A stretch of 64,000 nt of DNA from Nevskia sp. (GTDB lineage Bacteria > Pseudomonadota > Gammaproteobacteria > Nevskiales > Nevskiaceae), in assembly GCA_021732745.1 (NCBI GenBank), contig JAKFUK010000001.1, positions 942,931 through 1,006,930 on the forward strand, written 5' to 3'. Of the stretch, positions 27,113-36,194 are shown piece after piece. A program made the translations under genes and the position numbers. The notes under the pieces were generated by a model. That model ran no database searches. It worked only from the letters and a program-made list of their open reading frames with translations, and was not told where the DNA came from. The number at the start of each line of letters is the position of its first letter. Within the stretch, counting starts at the first letter, position 1.

Positions 27113-27979
27113 ATGAAACAGCGAACACGAGGTTTCATACAAGTGCTTTCGGCAATTCCGACCACCGTCACATTGACTGCTGCTCTGGTGGCCACATCAG
27201 CTTGTTGGGCAGCCCCCCCAGCAAAAGAACTCATTGGAACGTGGGATATCGTGCAAGTGGCTGTAGACGGGTCTGATCAGCCGCGTTGGCTCCTGACTCC
27301 AGACGATCCAGAACTGAAGTACCGTGAACTGAGAATCGATGAAACTACGCTTGAGCTCAACTTCGGCTACCTGTCCTGCCAGCAGGCCACATGGGTGACT
27401 GATCGCTCTATACGCCTCAGCGACTGGCTTCGCCACACTTACCCACGACTTGAGGGCGTGACTGGAGGAAGTTCGATCCTGGAAGATTTCGAGCTTTCTA
27501 TAACAGATCAGACGGTTACACCGCTTCATGTAATTTGTCGGTCTAGCCGGCACGACAAAACTGAGTGGGAGGATGAAACTCTACTGCTGCTCTCGCCTGA
27601 CGACCTAATCATGAGTTTCCACCACTCGGCCGTATTCGTCCTGAAGCGACGAGATCAAAATGCCGCGCCGTCTCCGAGCTTCGACTGCAAGCGCGCGAAG
27701 TCGCCCAGCGAAAATTCGATCTGCGAGTCCTATAACCTCGCCGGCCGGGATTTGAACGTGGCTGAAACCTATCGCGAGCTGTTGCGGATTCAGCCAGATG
27801 ATGTCGAGGCAATACGTGCAGGGCAACGAGCCTGGCTTAAAGAGCGCGATGCTTGTGGAACTGATGTGCAATGTCTAGACGACAGCCTGCGTGAGCGTGT
27901 ATCAGATCTTGTGAATGCGATTAGAACAGGCGTACGTTTCGGTGGGCGTGCTCAAGTACGAAGTGCAGCACCTGACTGA
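27113..27979 (+). CDS. Secreted protein with LprI-like C-terminal domain
   Basis: This 288-residue protein has a signal peptide (MKQRTRGFIQVLSAIPTTVT, then LTAALVATSACWA). Residues 35-180 form an unrecognised lipocalin-like region (ELIGTWDIVQVAVDG, FVLKRRD). Residues about 190-270 carry the lysozyme-inhibitor LprI/DUF1311 pattern: FDCKRAKSPSENSICES, LNVAETYRELL, AGQRAWLKERDACG and CLDDSLRERVSDL with paired cysteines. GC content appears lower than in the neighbours, suggesting acquisition. Probable periplasmic or surface protein; target unknown. Confidence 0.75.
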   Translation: MKQRTRGFIQVLSAIPTTVTLTAALVATSACWAAPPAKELIGTWDIVQVAVDGSDQPRWLLTPDDPELKYRELRIDETTLELNFGYLSCQQATWVTDRSIRLSDWLRHTYPRLEGVTGGSSILEDFELSITDQTVTPLHVICRSSRHDKTEWEDETLLLLSPDDLIMSFHHSAVFVLKRRDQNAAPSPSFDCKRAKSPSENSICESYNLAGRDLNVAETYRELLRIQPDDVEAIRAGQRAWLKERDACGTDVQCLDDSLRERVSDLVNAIRTGVRFGGRAQVRSAAPD

Positions 27980-28007
27980 AAGTAGGGAAATTAGGAATTA
28001 CAGCCCG

Positions 28008-28099
28008 GTAGGGCGGGAAAGCCGTAGGCGCATCCCGCCGCGTTCGATGCAGCCCACCAGATCACGGAAGGCGGGATGCGCTTCGCTTTCCCGCCCTAC
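28008..28099. repeat. GTAGGGCGGGAAAGC palindromic element (RAYT-associated family)
   Basis: It begins GTAGGGCGGGAAAGCCGTAG and ends GCTTCGCTTTCCCGCCCTAC. Two further copies flank the RAYT gene (29678-29779 and a half copy at 30358-30389). The sequence right after it is a copied end of the DUF2442 gene. Confidence 0.85.
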
Positions 28100-28100
28100 T

Positions 28101-28192
28101 GGCCTGGAGAGATCGATTTGAGCTACGACACTTTGTATCTCGAAGGAGCTGAGGTTCGCGTCGCGGATCGTAAGTTGAGCCTGGCCCCTTAA
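28101..28192 (+). pseudogene. Duplicated 3' end of the DUF2442 gene
   Basis: Reading LERSI-shifted out of the palindrome, the frame gives WPGEIDLSYDTLYLEGAEV and then KLSLAP with TAA at 28190-28192. It repeats, with a few substitutions, the last 30 codons of the intact DUF2442 gene (26951-27043). The match begins directly at the palindrome boundary. Confidence 0.8.
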
Positions 28193-28353
28193 ATTTCGCC
28201 CAGCCTCGCGGCTGGCTTGCCGCCGATCAGCACCTTGAACGAGCCCAAGGCGATGGTGTCCGGTAGTCCGGCACAAACCGCCAGATCGCCGACGCAGGCA
28301 GCGGGCATGCCGCCGATCACGCCATGGCACACATCCTTGTGTGGGTGAATCAT
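28189..28353 (-). pseudogene. PAAR-repeat protein fragment
   Basis: The ATG at 28351-28353 opens 54 codons reading MIHPHKDVCHGVIGGMPAAC, then VGDLAVCAGLPDTIALGS and VLIGGKPAARLGEI, stop. PAAR proteins have repeated VLIGGxPAARxGD and GDxAxCxGPPDTIxxGS units and cap the type VI secretion spike. The usual first unit and the C-terminal HGGxIxxG part are missing, so this is probably a remnant, though a short ORF remains open. Its stop overlaps the stop of the DUF2442 fragment on the other strand. Confidence 0.7.
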
Positions 28354-28379
28354 GATCCTACCTCTTCGCCGGAAATTGG

Positions 28380-28514
28380 GGAATTAGTAAGGTGTCACCG
28401 TAATTCCCACAATTACGTGGCAAGCGAGCCGGGGCACGCGTCTTTGTGTGAAACCACTTCGACGCTACAGCTTCACCTGAAACTAGGGAATGGGTAAGGT
28501 GTCACCGTAATTCC
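28380..28514. repeat. Direct repeat pair around GGTGTCACCGTAATTCC
   Basis: Two 28-base copies (28380-28407 and 28487-28514) share AAGGTGTCACCGTAATTCC and differ only around the third to seventh bases. The second copy forms the last codons of the AT-rich gene (reading NYGDTLPIP on minus). Such short motifs bounding a gene suggest a mobile or recombined segment. Confidence 0.7.
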
Positions 28515-29007
28515 AGTTTTGTATCTCACCGTAATGCGCAATCTTCATGCGCGTAAAAACATCTTTTACACTTTTTTTCACTACCGCTTCTGGAAGATCG
28601 ATTGGGAAGACTCCCAGCTTTTTAATATCCAGAATCAATAGATTTATCCTTGGCGCAGATTCGATACTAACAACAAACCAATACCCTTTAATTTTTTCTG
28701 AAGAATAATCACAGCTTCCGATTCTTATTTTTTTAATGTCTTCATCAACTAAAAACGGACCTAGATACATTAGAATATTGATAAATGTTATAAAAAAAGC
28801 GAGCCATCCTGATAAGATAAGAGCAACCCAGAATGGTATGGAATTATCTTCGTAATTCTTTGAGACTAACCATGTAATAAAAACCAAAAAAAACGCGAAT
28901 AATCCAATAGTCTTTAAGAATATTAGAAAAAGCTCTCGTAGCGTTCCAAAGCGCCACATTAACTTTAAACGCGACGATGCACTCTCATTCCAAGTCATAG
29001 TACTCAT
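28483..29007 (-). CDS. AT-rich orphan membrane protein
   Basis: This 174-residue protein has two strong helices (FLKTIGLFAFFLVFITWLVS near 30-50 and FWVALILSGWLAFFITFINI near 60-80). A hydrophilic C-terminal domain follows (IKKIRIGSCDYSSEKIKGYW, then LDIKKLGVFPIDLPEAVVKK). No family was recognised. Base composition is strikingly AT-rich compared with all neighbours, with many AAA, ATT and TTT codons, a clear sign of recent transfer. Lying next to a PAAR remnant, it could be an immunity protein left from a type VI effector locus; that is speculation. Its last codons lie in a direct repeat. Confidence 0.7.
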   Translation of the reverse strand: MSTMTWNESASSRLKLMWRFGTLRELFLIFLKTIGLFAFFLVFITWLVSKNYEDNSIPFWVALILSGWLAFFITFINILMYLGPFLVDEDIKKIRIGSCDYSSEKIKGYWFVVSIESAPRINLLILDIKKLGVFPIDLPEAVVKKSVKDVFTRMKIAHYGEIQNWNYGDTLPIP

Positions 29008-29085
29008 TATTATTACTCAACTACTTTATTAGAATTTCCGTAAAATTGCTTTTTATGCGTTGACTAAAGGGGCCAGGCTCAACGG

Positions 29086-29150
29086 GTAGCCCGGATGAAA
29101 TCCGGGGATTGCCCCACCAGGCGCAAAATCCAGGATTGCATCCGGGCTAC
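29086..29150. repeat. GTAGCCCGGATGAAATCCGGGG palindromic element
   Basis: The left arm is GTAGCCCGGATGAAATCCGG and the right arm GGATTGCATCCGGGCTAC. Just before it, at 29061-29083, lies GGGGCCAGGCTCAAC, the inverse of the last bases of the DUF2442 gene copies. Confidence 0.8.
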
Positions 29151-29155
29151 TGGTT

Positions 29156-29578
29156 CTAGAAGACGCCGACCTGTTCGCCGTCGCCTGCGCTGAATTCCAG
29201 CGCCTGGACCGGACAGGTGTGGAAGCGATCAGCATTGGCCATGATGTAGGCGCGGACCTTGCCCTGCGCCAGTTCCAGGCTGCCCGGGGAAACCAGTACC
29301 TGGTGCGCGGGAAGCCGCAGCGAAGACCGGCCGAAATTCGTCACGACAGCGGTCTTCACTGTCGCCGCCATCGGTTCGAATTCGAGGCCGAAGAAGAACG
29401 CACCGATCGGAGATACCACCTTGCAAGCATTCGGTCCGCCCGGATAAAGGCTCCGGGTCAGGCAAATCACCTGCCATCCGTCTTCGGTCACCGGCCAAAG
29501 TCCGGAAGCGTCGTAGGTGTTATCCGCAGATTGGGGGCTAGCCAATTCATCCTCCAGGTCGATGTTGCGTTTGCGCAC
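29156..29578 (-). CDS. Hypothetical protein
   Basis: This 140-residue protein starts MRKRNIDLEDELASPQSADN. Composition is normal for the genome and the sequence is well folded in appearance (DGWQVICLTRSLYPGGPNAC, then SPIGAFFFGLEFEPMA and LRLPAHQVLVSPGSLELAQG). There is no signal peptide, helix or recognised motif. It ends at TAG six bases beyond a palindromic element. The coding potential is supported by GC-rich third positions but by no family match. Confidence 0.55.
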   Translation of the reverse strand: MRKRNIDLEDELASPQSADNTYDASGLWPVTEDGWQVICLTRSLYPGGPNACKVVSPIGAFFFGLEFEPMAATVKTAVVTNFGRSSLRLPAHQVLVSPGSLELAQGKVRAYIMANADRFHTCPVQALEFSAGDGEQVGVF

Positions 29579-29677
29579 GGCGGGCTTGAAGCGTAACGAC
29601 CGTAGTTTGCTCGGGCAATATCGGCCCAGCGTCGGTCAGCGAACGAATCGGACGAGGTAGGCTCGACTTGAAGCTCG

Positions 29678-29779
29678 GTAGGGCGGGAAAGCCGCAGGCG
29701 CATCCCGCCTTTCCTGACGGATCGACCTTCGCCGGTGGCGGGATGCGCGGCCAAACTGCTGGCCGCTTTCCCGCCCTAC
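29678..29779. repeat. GTAGGGCGGGAAAGC palindromic element, left of the RAYT gene
   Basis: It starts GTAGGGCGGGAAAGCCGCAG and ends GCCGCTTTCCCGCCCTAC, lying 40 bases before the RAYT start. It is the same family as 28008-28099 and 30358-30389. Confidence 0.9.
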
Positions 29780-29819
29780 TTTGATTCCCCGACGGACACT
29801 GCGGGCGTAATCTGTCCGC

Positions 29820-30347
29820 ATGCCGCATTACATCCGCGCTTTCGTTCCAGGTGGCACTTTCTTTTTCACCGTGGCGTTGCTGGAACGCCAGCGAACGCTG
29901 CTGACCGACCACATCGACAACCTGCGCACGGCATTCGTCGACGCGCGACGGCGGCGTCCTTTCACGATCGACGCCATCGTTGTACTGCCGGATCACCTTC
30001 ACTGCATCTGGACACTGCCGCCGGACGATGCAAATTTCTCGGCCCGCTGGCACGACATCAAATCGCGCTTTTCGGCGCGAATCCGGCCTGGCGAGCGATT
30101 GTCCGCCCGACGAATCAAGAAAGGAGAACGCGGCATCTGGCAACGCCGATTCTGGGAGCACTGCATTCGCGACGAGCGGGACTTTGTCCACCACGCGGAT
30201 TACCTGCATTTCAATCCCGTCAAGCATGGTCATGTTTTACGTGTGCTTGACTGGCCGCTTTCGACCTTTCATCGCTCCGTGAAGGATGGCGCTTGTCCCT
30301 CTGATTGGGGCGGTAACGCGCACGTCACGGATTGGCATCTGGAATGA
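29820..30347 (+). CDS. REP-associated tyrosine transposase (RAYT, Y1 family)
   Basis: This 175-residue protein starts MPHYIRAFVPGGTFFFTVAL, typical of RAYTs. It has the HUH pair in VLPDHLHCIWTLP (H59, H61), WQRRFWEH near 107-114, and the catalytic tyrosine in DYLHFNPVKHG (Y128). RAYTs are IS200-like single-strand nucleases that bind and move REP palindromes. The gene is flanked on both sides by palindromes of one family (29678-29779, 30358-30389), as expected for a RAYT and its cognate REPs. All key residues are present, so it is probably active. Confidence 0.93.
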   Translation: MPHYIRAFVPGGTFFFTVALLERQRTLLTDHIDNLRTAFVDARRRRPFTIDAIVVLPDHLHCIWTLPPDDANFSARWHDIKSRFSARIRPGERLSARRIKKGERGIWQRRFWEHCIRDERDFVHHADYLHFNPVKHGHVLRVLDWPLSTFHRSVKDGACPSDWGGNAHVTDWHLE

Positions 30348-30357
30348 GCGGTGCGGG

Positions 30358-30389
30358 GTGGCGGGATGCGCTTCGCTTTCCCGCCCTAC
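30358..30389. repeat. Half copy of the RAYT-associated palindrome
   Basis: It reads GGCGGGATGCGCTTCGC then TTTCCCGCCCTAC, ten bases after the RAYT stop. Only the right arm and inner stem are present. The rest of the gap to 30562 holds no recognisable element apart from the promoter region of the next gene. Confidence 0.8.
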
Positions 30390-30562
30390 CGCTAGCGGAT
30401 GAACTGTAGGCAATTTTTGCCACCCCCAAAACATCGACCTCGCCCACAAAACCGCCGCGCACTCCGCCGGGTGACCGATGGAATTGCCGGATTCGCGTGC
30501 TACGGTGAATTACACATCATCTTGGCGATTGATCATCGCCACCGGCTTGGGGGCGGACGGTC

Positions 30563-31945
30563 ATGAAACAGAGCGTGCAGGTCACGGCAGCAGCGAAGAT
30601 TTTCTCGGCGGGTCTGGTTGCAGTGATGGCCGCAGCGGCGTCGATGCCGGTTCGGGCGCAACTCGGCATTCCCGGGCTCGAATTGCCGGTGCAGGTGCCG
30701 GTGCGCCAGACGCTGACCTATCCCTGCAACTGGGTGGAGGCGATCCATCACGAACGGCGCAACACCGGATATCCGGACGTCAATGCGAACTATCAGGTGT
30801 CGGCCATGCCGATCCTGCCGCCGCCCGGCACGGTGATCCGGGTCAGCGGCCAGTATCCGAAGGCGCGCTATTTCACCTTTTCGGTCTACGACGGTTTCCG
30901 CCCCGGCAACCTGCTCGACACCATCGACGACTGGGAGCTGACGCCGCGTCTGAACGGCGTGCCGCTGGCGCCGCCGCTGCGCTTCCCGGCGCAGATTCCG
31001 GACAGCGGCAACGAGACCTACACCTGGCAGATCACGCTGAAATACCTGCCGCCGCCGGCCAATGACGCCGATCGCGAGCGCGACACGGTCTACATGAGCG
31101 ATGACCAGGTGCGCTACTTCGGCTTCACCATCCCGAACGTCTTCGGCAACAAGCAGTTCGGTCTGCGCACCTATCTGCCGGATGCCGGCCAGAACGAGTT
31201 CGGTGGCGTGCCGCTACCGGTGATCACCTACACGATGCCGGACGGCACCGTGATCGACTCGCGCAACAACCCGGAACAGGACGAGTGCGACACCTTGAGC
31301 CGCGGCCAGGACGTGCTGCTGACGGTGTTCCCGCAGGTGCGCCAGAGCGGCACCGGCAATACCGACTGGGAGCCGGACACCACCAACGAAACCTTCCATT
31401 TCTACCCCAACGGTGCCACCAACTATTTCCGTGGCCCGGCCTCGAAGTTCAATGCCGACATGGTCATCGCCCGCTTCCGGGCACCGCTGCATCCGGACGC
31501 CTTCCCGGATACCGCGCAGGTGCGCTACACCTCCCTGTGCCAGAACCAGTACAACAACACGGCGGTGGTCGACTGCATTGCCGACCGCGAATTCGTCATC
31601 CAGCCCGACGGTTCGGCGATCACCGTGATTTCGACCAATGCCCGCCGGCCGGTGCGCGCCCAGGCCGCGTTCGGCTACAACTGGCTGCCTTGGGGGCCGG
31701 CGTCCGAAGCGCTGATCTACCTGCGCCAGATCACCCCGAACCCGCTGTTCGTCGGCAACTACGACCAGGCGATTGCCCAGCCGAATCGGCCGCTGGTGGA
31801 AACGCTCGGCATATGGGCCCCGGAGCTGACCTACTGCGATCGCCAGACTTTCGAGGCAATGGCCAACGTGGGCGGCGCAGCACTGATCCAGGCCTGCCGC
31901 GCCAATTACCGGCCGTATCGCAATGGCATCAATCTGAGCAATTGA
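30563..31945 (+). CDS. Secreted conserved protein of unknown function
   Basis: This 460-residue protein has a Sec signal (AAKIFSAGLVAVMAAAASMPVRA, cleaved near 33). The mature part is rich in aromatic and proline residues and reads like a beta-sandwich or envelope protein: TLTYPCNWVEAIHHERRNTG, RYFTFSVYDGFRPGNLLDTI, YTWQITLKYLPPP and FGYNWLPWGPASEALIYLRQ. Six or so cysteines suggest disulfides in the periplasm. No family or catalytic motif was recognised. It is followed by a strong hairpin. Confidence 0.7.
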   Translation: MKQSVQVTAAAKIFSAGLVAVMAAAASMPVRAQLGIPGLELPVQVPVRQTLTYPCNWVEAIHHERRNTGYPDVNANYQVSAMPILPPPGTVIRVSGQYPKARYFTFSVYDGFRPGNLLDTIDDWELTPRLNGVPLAPPLRFPAQIPDSGNETYTWQITLKYLPPPANDADRERDTVYMSDDQVRYFGFTIPNVFGNKQFGLRTYLPDAGQNEFGGVPLPVITYTMPDGTVIDSRNNPEQDECDTLSRGQDVLLTVFPQVRQSGTGNTDWEPDTTNETFHFYPNGATNYFRGPASKFNADMVIARFRAPLHPDAFPDTAQVRYTSLCQNQYNNTAVVDCIADREFVIQPDGSAITVISTNARRPVRAQAAFGYNWLPWGPASEALIYLRQITPNPLFVGNYDQAIAQPNRPLVETLGIWAPELTYCDRQTFEAMANVGGAALIQACRANYRPYRNGINLSN

Positions 31946-32426
31946 GGGCCGGTGCTGGCGCTAAAGCCAGCGCCAGCACCATGTCGCAGCGATCAATCCC
32001 CGGCGAAAAGCCACCCGGCACCAGCTTGACGGTGACGAAGCCGAAGCGTTGATAGAAACCGGCGGCGTGCTGGCTGGTACTCAGGCGCACTTCCCGCACG
32101 CTGCCTTCGGCGCGGATTGCTGCCAGACGCGCTTCCAGCAGCACACGGCCGTAGCCGCTGCGATGCTGTTCGCGCTGCACCATCGCCCAGCAGAAATCGG
32201 CGCTGTCGCCGCGTTCGTTCAGTGCGTAGCCGGCGCTGCCCTGCACTGCTGCATTGCCATCGACAACGACGAAATAGCGGCCCGGCTGACGATCCGGCAG
32301 GCCGTCGAGGTAGTCCTCGAAATCGTCGCGCTCGGAAACATCGAAGTACTTCGGCACGTTGCTGTCGAAGGCGCGCAGGCAGGCGGCGCGGTCATCGGGC
32401 TGATACGGCCTTGCCGTGCCGCTCAT
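31929..32426 (-). CDS. GNAT family N-acetyltransferase
   Basis: This 165-residue protein has the acetyl-CoA-binding pattern EQHRSGYGRVLLEARLAAI (about 90-108, motif A in the form QxxGxG/A) and the late AAGFYQRFGFVTVK. The substrate is unknown. The start overlaps the acyl-CoA synthetase stop (ATGA). The last six codons overlap the 3' end of the convergent secreted-protein gene, and the stem at 31951-31980 is coding here (ALALAPAPAL). Confidence 0.85.
   Translation of the reverse strand: MSGTARPYQPDDRAACLRAFDSNVPKYFDVSERDDFEDYLDGLPDRQPGRYFVVVDGNAAVQGSAGYALNERGDSADFCWAMVQREQHRSGYGRVLLEARLAAIRAEGSVREVRLSTSQHAAGFYQRFGFVTVKLVPGGFSPGIDRCDMVLALALAPAPALNCSD
31951..31980. terminator. Twelve-base-pair perfect hairpin between convergent genes
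   Basis: GGTGCTGGCGCT at 31951-31962 pairs with AGCGCCAGCACC at 31969-31980 around a six-base loop. It lies five bases past the stop of the secreted-protein gene. No T tract follows, so intrinsic termination is uncertain. Confidence 0.45.
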
Positions 32427-34120
32427 GCGCCGAGCTGCCAGACCACGGCCTTGCGCTGCCGTGCCCAACCCTCGAAGTGCTTGGTGTAAGCGCTTTCGAC
32501 GACGTTGCGCTTGATCTTCAAGGTTGGCGTGATGAAGCCGTTTTCGACCGTCCACGAGCCCGGCACCACGGCGACGAAGGCCAGGTGCTCGTGCGGATCG
32601 GCAGACTCGTTGGCGGTGGCCATGGTCGCGGCAAGCGAGGCGGTGAGGCTGTCACGCATCGCCAGATCGGCACCGAAAGCCGCCTGTGCATCGGGGCTCA
32701 GGATGACGATCGCGAACGGCTGCGGGAAATCCGGGCCGGTGACGCAGACCGCTTCGATTGCCGGATGCGCCGCCAGCCGGCTTTCGATCGGCGCCGGTGC
32801 CACGTACTTGCCTTTGCCGGTCTTGAACAGTTCCTTGACCCGGCCGGTGATGCGTAGCCGCTGCTGCTCGTCGATCTCGCCGCGATCACCGGTGTGCAGC
32901 CAGCCGTCGACGGTCAGCGCTTCGCGGGTTTTCTCGGGCTCCTTGAAGTAACCCATCATGTTGCACATCGAGCGGACCAGGATTTCGCCATCCGCCGCGA
33001 TCTTCTGATCGACCCCTTCATACGGCGCGCCGACATAGCCGACCCGGCCCTTGCCCGGTGTCGAGCCATGCGACACGCCGAAGTTCTCGGTCATGCCATA
33101 GCCTTCGAGCAGTTCCAGGCCGAGGCTGCGATACCACTCCAGCAGCGGCTTGGGCATCGGTGCGGCACCGCCGCCGGCGATGCGCACGGTGTCGAGCCCG
33201 AGCTGCTTGAGAATCTTGTTCTTCACATAGCGGCCGAAGAACGGAATGCGGAACAGTCGGTCGAGCTTTTCCTTTGGTGCCTTCGAGAACACGCCCTGCT
33301 GGAACTTCACCCAGAGGCGCGGCACCGAGAAAAAGATCGTCGGCCGCGCGCGGCGCAGGTCGGCGAGAAAGGTTTCCTGCGATTCGGCGAAGAACACCTG
33401 ATAACCGACATGGATCGACGCCGATTCGACGATCAGTCGCTCGGCGACATGGCTCAGCGGCAGATAGGACAGCATCCGGTCGTCCGGCGTGTTGCCGAAC
33501 AGGTCGGCAAGCGCGGTCGGTGCCAGGCCGATGTTGGCGAAGCTGTGCATCACGCCTTTCGGCATGCCGGTGGTGCCGGAGGTGTAGATGATGGTGGCGA
33601 GGTCGTCGGCCTCGCGGCGGGTTTCGCCCAGCATCGGCGGGTTTGACGCGACGATGTCCTCCCAGGTCCGATGGTCATCGTCCGGCGACAGCGCGCAACC
33701 GAAGCGCAGCAGCTCGTCCGGAATGCCGGGCCGCATCATCGCGTAGTCATCGAGCTTGCCGACGAAGACGGCTTTCGATTCGCTGTGATCGAGGATCTGC
33801 TTGACCGAGGCGGCGGTCAGCGTCGGATACAGCGGCACGCTGACATAGCCGGCCATCCAGATCGCGAGGTCGGCCATGATCCAGTGCGCGCAGTTCTTCG
33901 ACAGGATCGCGACCTTGGCGTTGCTCGGCCACTGATGGATGCGACCGTAGGACTGCAACCACTCGGCGATGCGCCGCGATTCGTCGACCGCTTCGGCCCA
34001 GGTCCAGCTGCGGACCACGCCGCCGCCCATCGGCTGGGTCAGCCAGGTCTTGTCGGCGCGCTCCTTTTCCCAGCGATAGACGCGGGCCAGCGGAAGGATG
34101 TCGGGTGCGATCTGAGCCAT
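32423..34120 (-). CDS. Long-chain acyl-CoA synthetase (AMP-dependent)
   Basis: This 565-residue protein starts MAQIAPDILPLARVYRWEKE. ANL motifs: TIIYTSGTTGMPKGVMHSF (about 171-189), YLPLSHVAERL, PTIFFSVPRLWVKF, EGYGMTENFGVSHG, GWLHTGDRGEID and ELFKTGKGKYVAPAPIE. The latter part is the long-chain FACS type rather than the FadD type of E. coli. The catalytic lysine near the end is in ITPTLKIKRNVVE. It probably activates long-chain fatty acids or related carboxylates. It diverges from an acyl-CoA dehydrogenase gene across 121 bases, so both likely respond to the same signal. Confidence 0.9.
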   Translation of the reverse strand: MAQIAPDILPLARVYRWEKERADKTWLTQPMGGGVVRSWTWAEAVDESRRIAEWLQSYGRIHQWPSNAKVAILSKNCAHWIMADLAIWMAGYVSVPLYPTLTAASVKQILDHSESKAVFVGKLDDYAMMRPGIPDELLRFGCALSPDDDHRTWEDIVASNPPMLGETRREADDLATIIYTSGTTGMPKGVMHSFANIGLAPTALADLFGNTPDDRMLSYLPLSHVAERLIVESASIHVGYQVFFAESQETFLADLRRARPTIFFSVPRLWVKFQQGVFSKAPKEKLDRLFRIPFFGRYVKNKILKQLGLDTVRIAGGGAAPMPKPLLEWYRSLGLELLEGYGMTENFGVSHGSTPGKGRVGYVGAPYEGVDQKIAADGEILVRSMCNMMGYFKEPEKTREALTVDGWLHTGDRGEIDEQQRLRITGRVKELFKTGKGKYVAPAPIESRLAAHPAIEAVCVTGPDFPQPFAIVILSPDAQAAFGADLAMRDSLTASLAATMATANESADPHEHLAFVAVVPGSWTVENGFITPTLKIKRNVVESAYTKHFEGWARQRKAVVWQLGA

Positions 34121-34241
34121 TCTGAGCGGTCCTTTTACAGGCTTCGGGTAATGATGCTTGTCGTAACGAATATTCTTGTGGCGTGATGGTACGCCGAGCA
34201 CTACAGTCTGCGAAACCGCTGCAACAGACAGGATGATTACC

Positions 34242-35405
<1,164 letters not shown>

Positions 35406-35415
35406 TGGTGCAGAC

Positions 35416-35487
35416 GTAGGTCGGCAATCCTTTGCCGACACGCGCACTTGATCAAAGCGCAGCGGCGGCAAGGGTTTGCCGCCCTAC
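35416..35487. repeat. GTAGGTCGGCAATCC palindromic element
   Basis: It starts GTAGGTCGGCAATCCTTTGC and ends GCAAGGGTTTGCCGCCCTAC, same family as 1293, 55385 and 61448. It lies between the acyl-CoA dehydrogenase and transglutaminase-like genes. Confidence 0.85.
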
Positions 35488-35522
35488 GGATTTGGCAACC
35501 GCACGATGCGACAATCGAACCC

Positions 35523-36194
35523 ATGAACAAGACTGACGAATTCCTCGCCCCCGCCGCCTGCATCGACGCCGACCATCCGGCCATCACCGCCTTCGCTGCC
35601 GAAGTCGTCGGGGACCGAACCGATCCGCGCGACAAAGCCGTCGCCCTGTACTACGCAGTGCGTGATCGCATCCGCTACGACCCGTACCAGATCGACCTGT
35701 CCGACGACGGTCTTAAAGCCAGCACCACGCTGCTCGCCGGCCGAGGCTGGTGCGTACCGAAGGCGGCACTGCTCGCGGCCGTCTGCCGTGCGGCCGGCGT
35801 ACCGGCCAAGGTCGGCTTCGCGGACGTGAAGAATCATCTGTCGACAGAGCGCCTGCGCCAGAGCATGCAGACCGATGTCTTCCACTGGCACGGCTACACC
35901 TCGATCCTGCTCGACGGCCAGTGGCTCAAGGCAACACCGGCTTTCAACATCGAGCTGTGCGAGAAATTCGCGCTGAAAGCCCTGGAATTCGACGGCCGCG
36001 AGGATTCGATCTACCACCCGTTCGATCTGAACGGCAATCGCCACATGGAGTATCTGAAGCTGCGCGGCGAGATGGCCGATGTCCCGGCCGCGCTGCTGCG
36101 CAGCGAGTTCGAGCGGCTGTATCCGCAGATGCAGCGGCTGGATCGCGATGCCGATTTCACAGCGGATGTAGCTGCAGAAATCGCGCGCGGCTAA
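35523..36194 (+). CDS. Transglutaminase-like cysteine protease family protein
   Basis: This 223-residue soluble protein has the transglutaminase core: cysteine in LAGRGWCVPKAALLAAVCRAAGVPAKVGF (about residue 77), histidine in DVFHWHGYTSILLDG (about 122-125) and an acidic residue just beyond (LKATPAFN). Bacterial members are proteases or amidases; the substrate is unknown. The 3' end overlaps the convergent fic gene by four bases. Confidence 0.85.
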   Translation: MNKTDEFLAPAACIDADHPAITAFAAEVVGDRTDPRDKAVALYYAVRDRIRYDPYQIDLSDDGLKASTTLLAGRGWCVPKAALLAAVCRAAGVPAKVGFADVKNHLSTERLRQSMQTDVFHWHGYTSILLDGQWLKATPAFNIELCEKFALKALEFDGREDSIYHPFDLNGNRHMEYLKLRGEMADVPAALLRSEFERLYPQMQRLDRDADFTADVAAEIARG

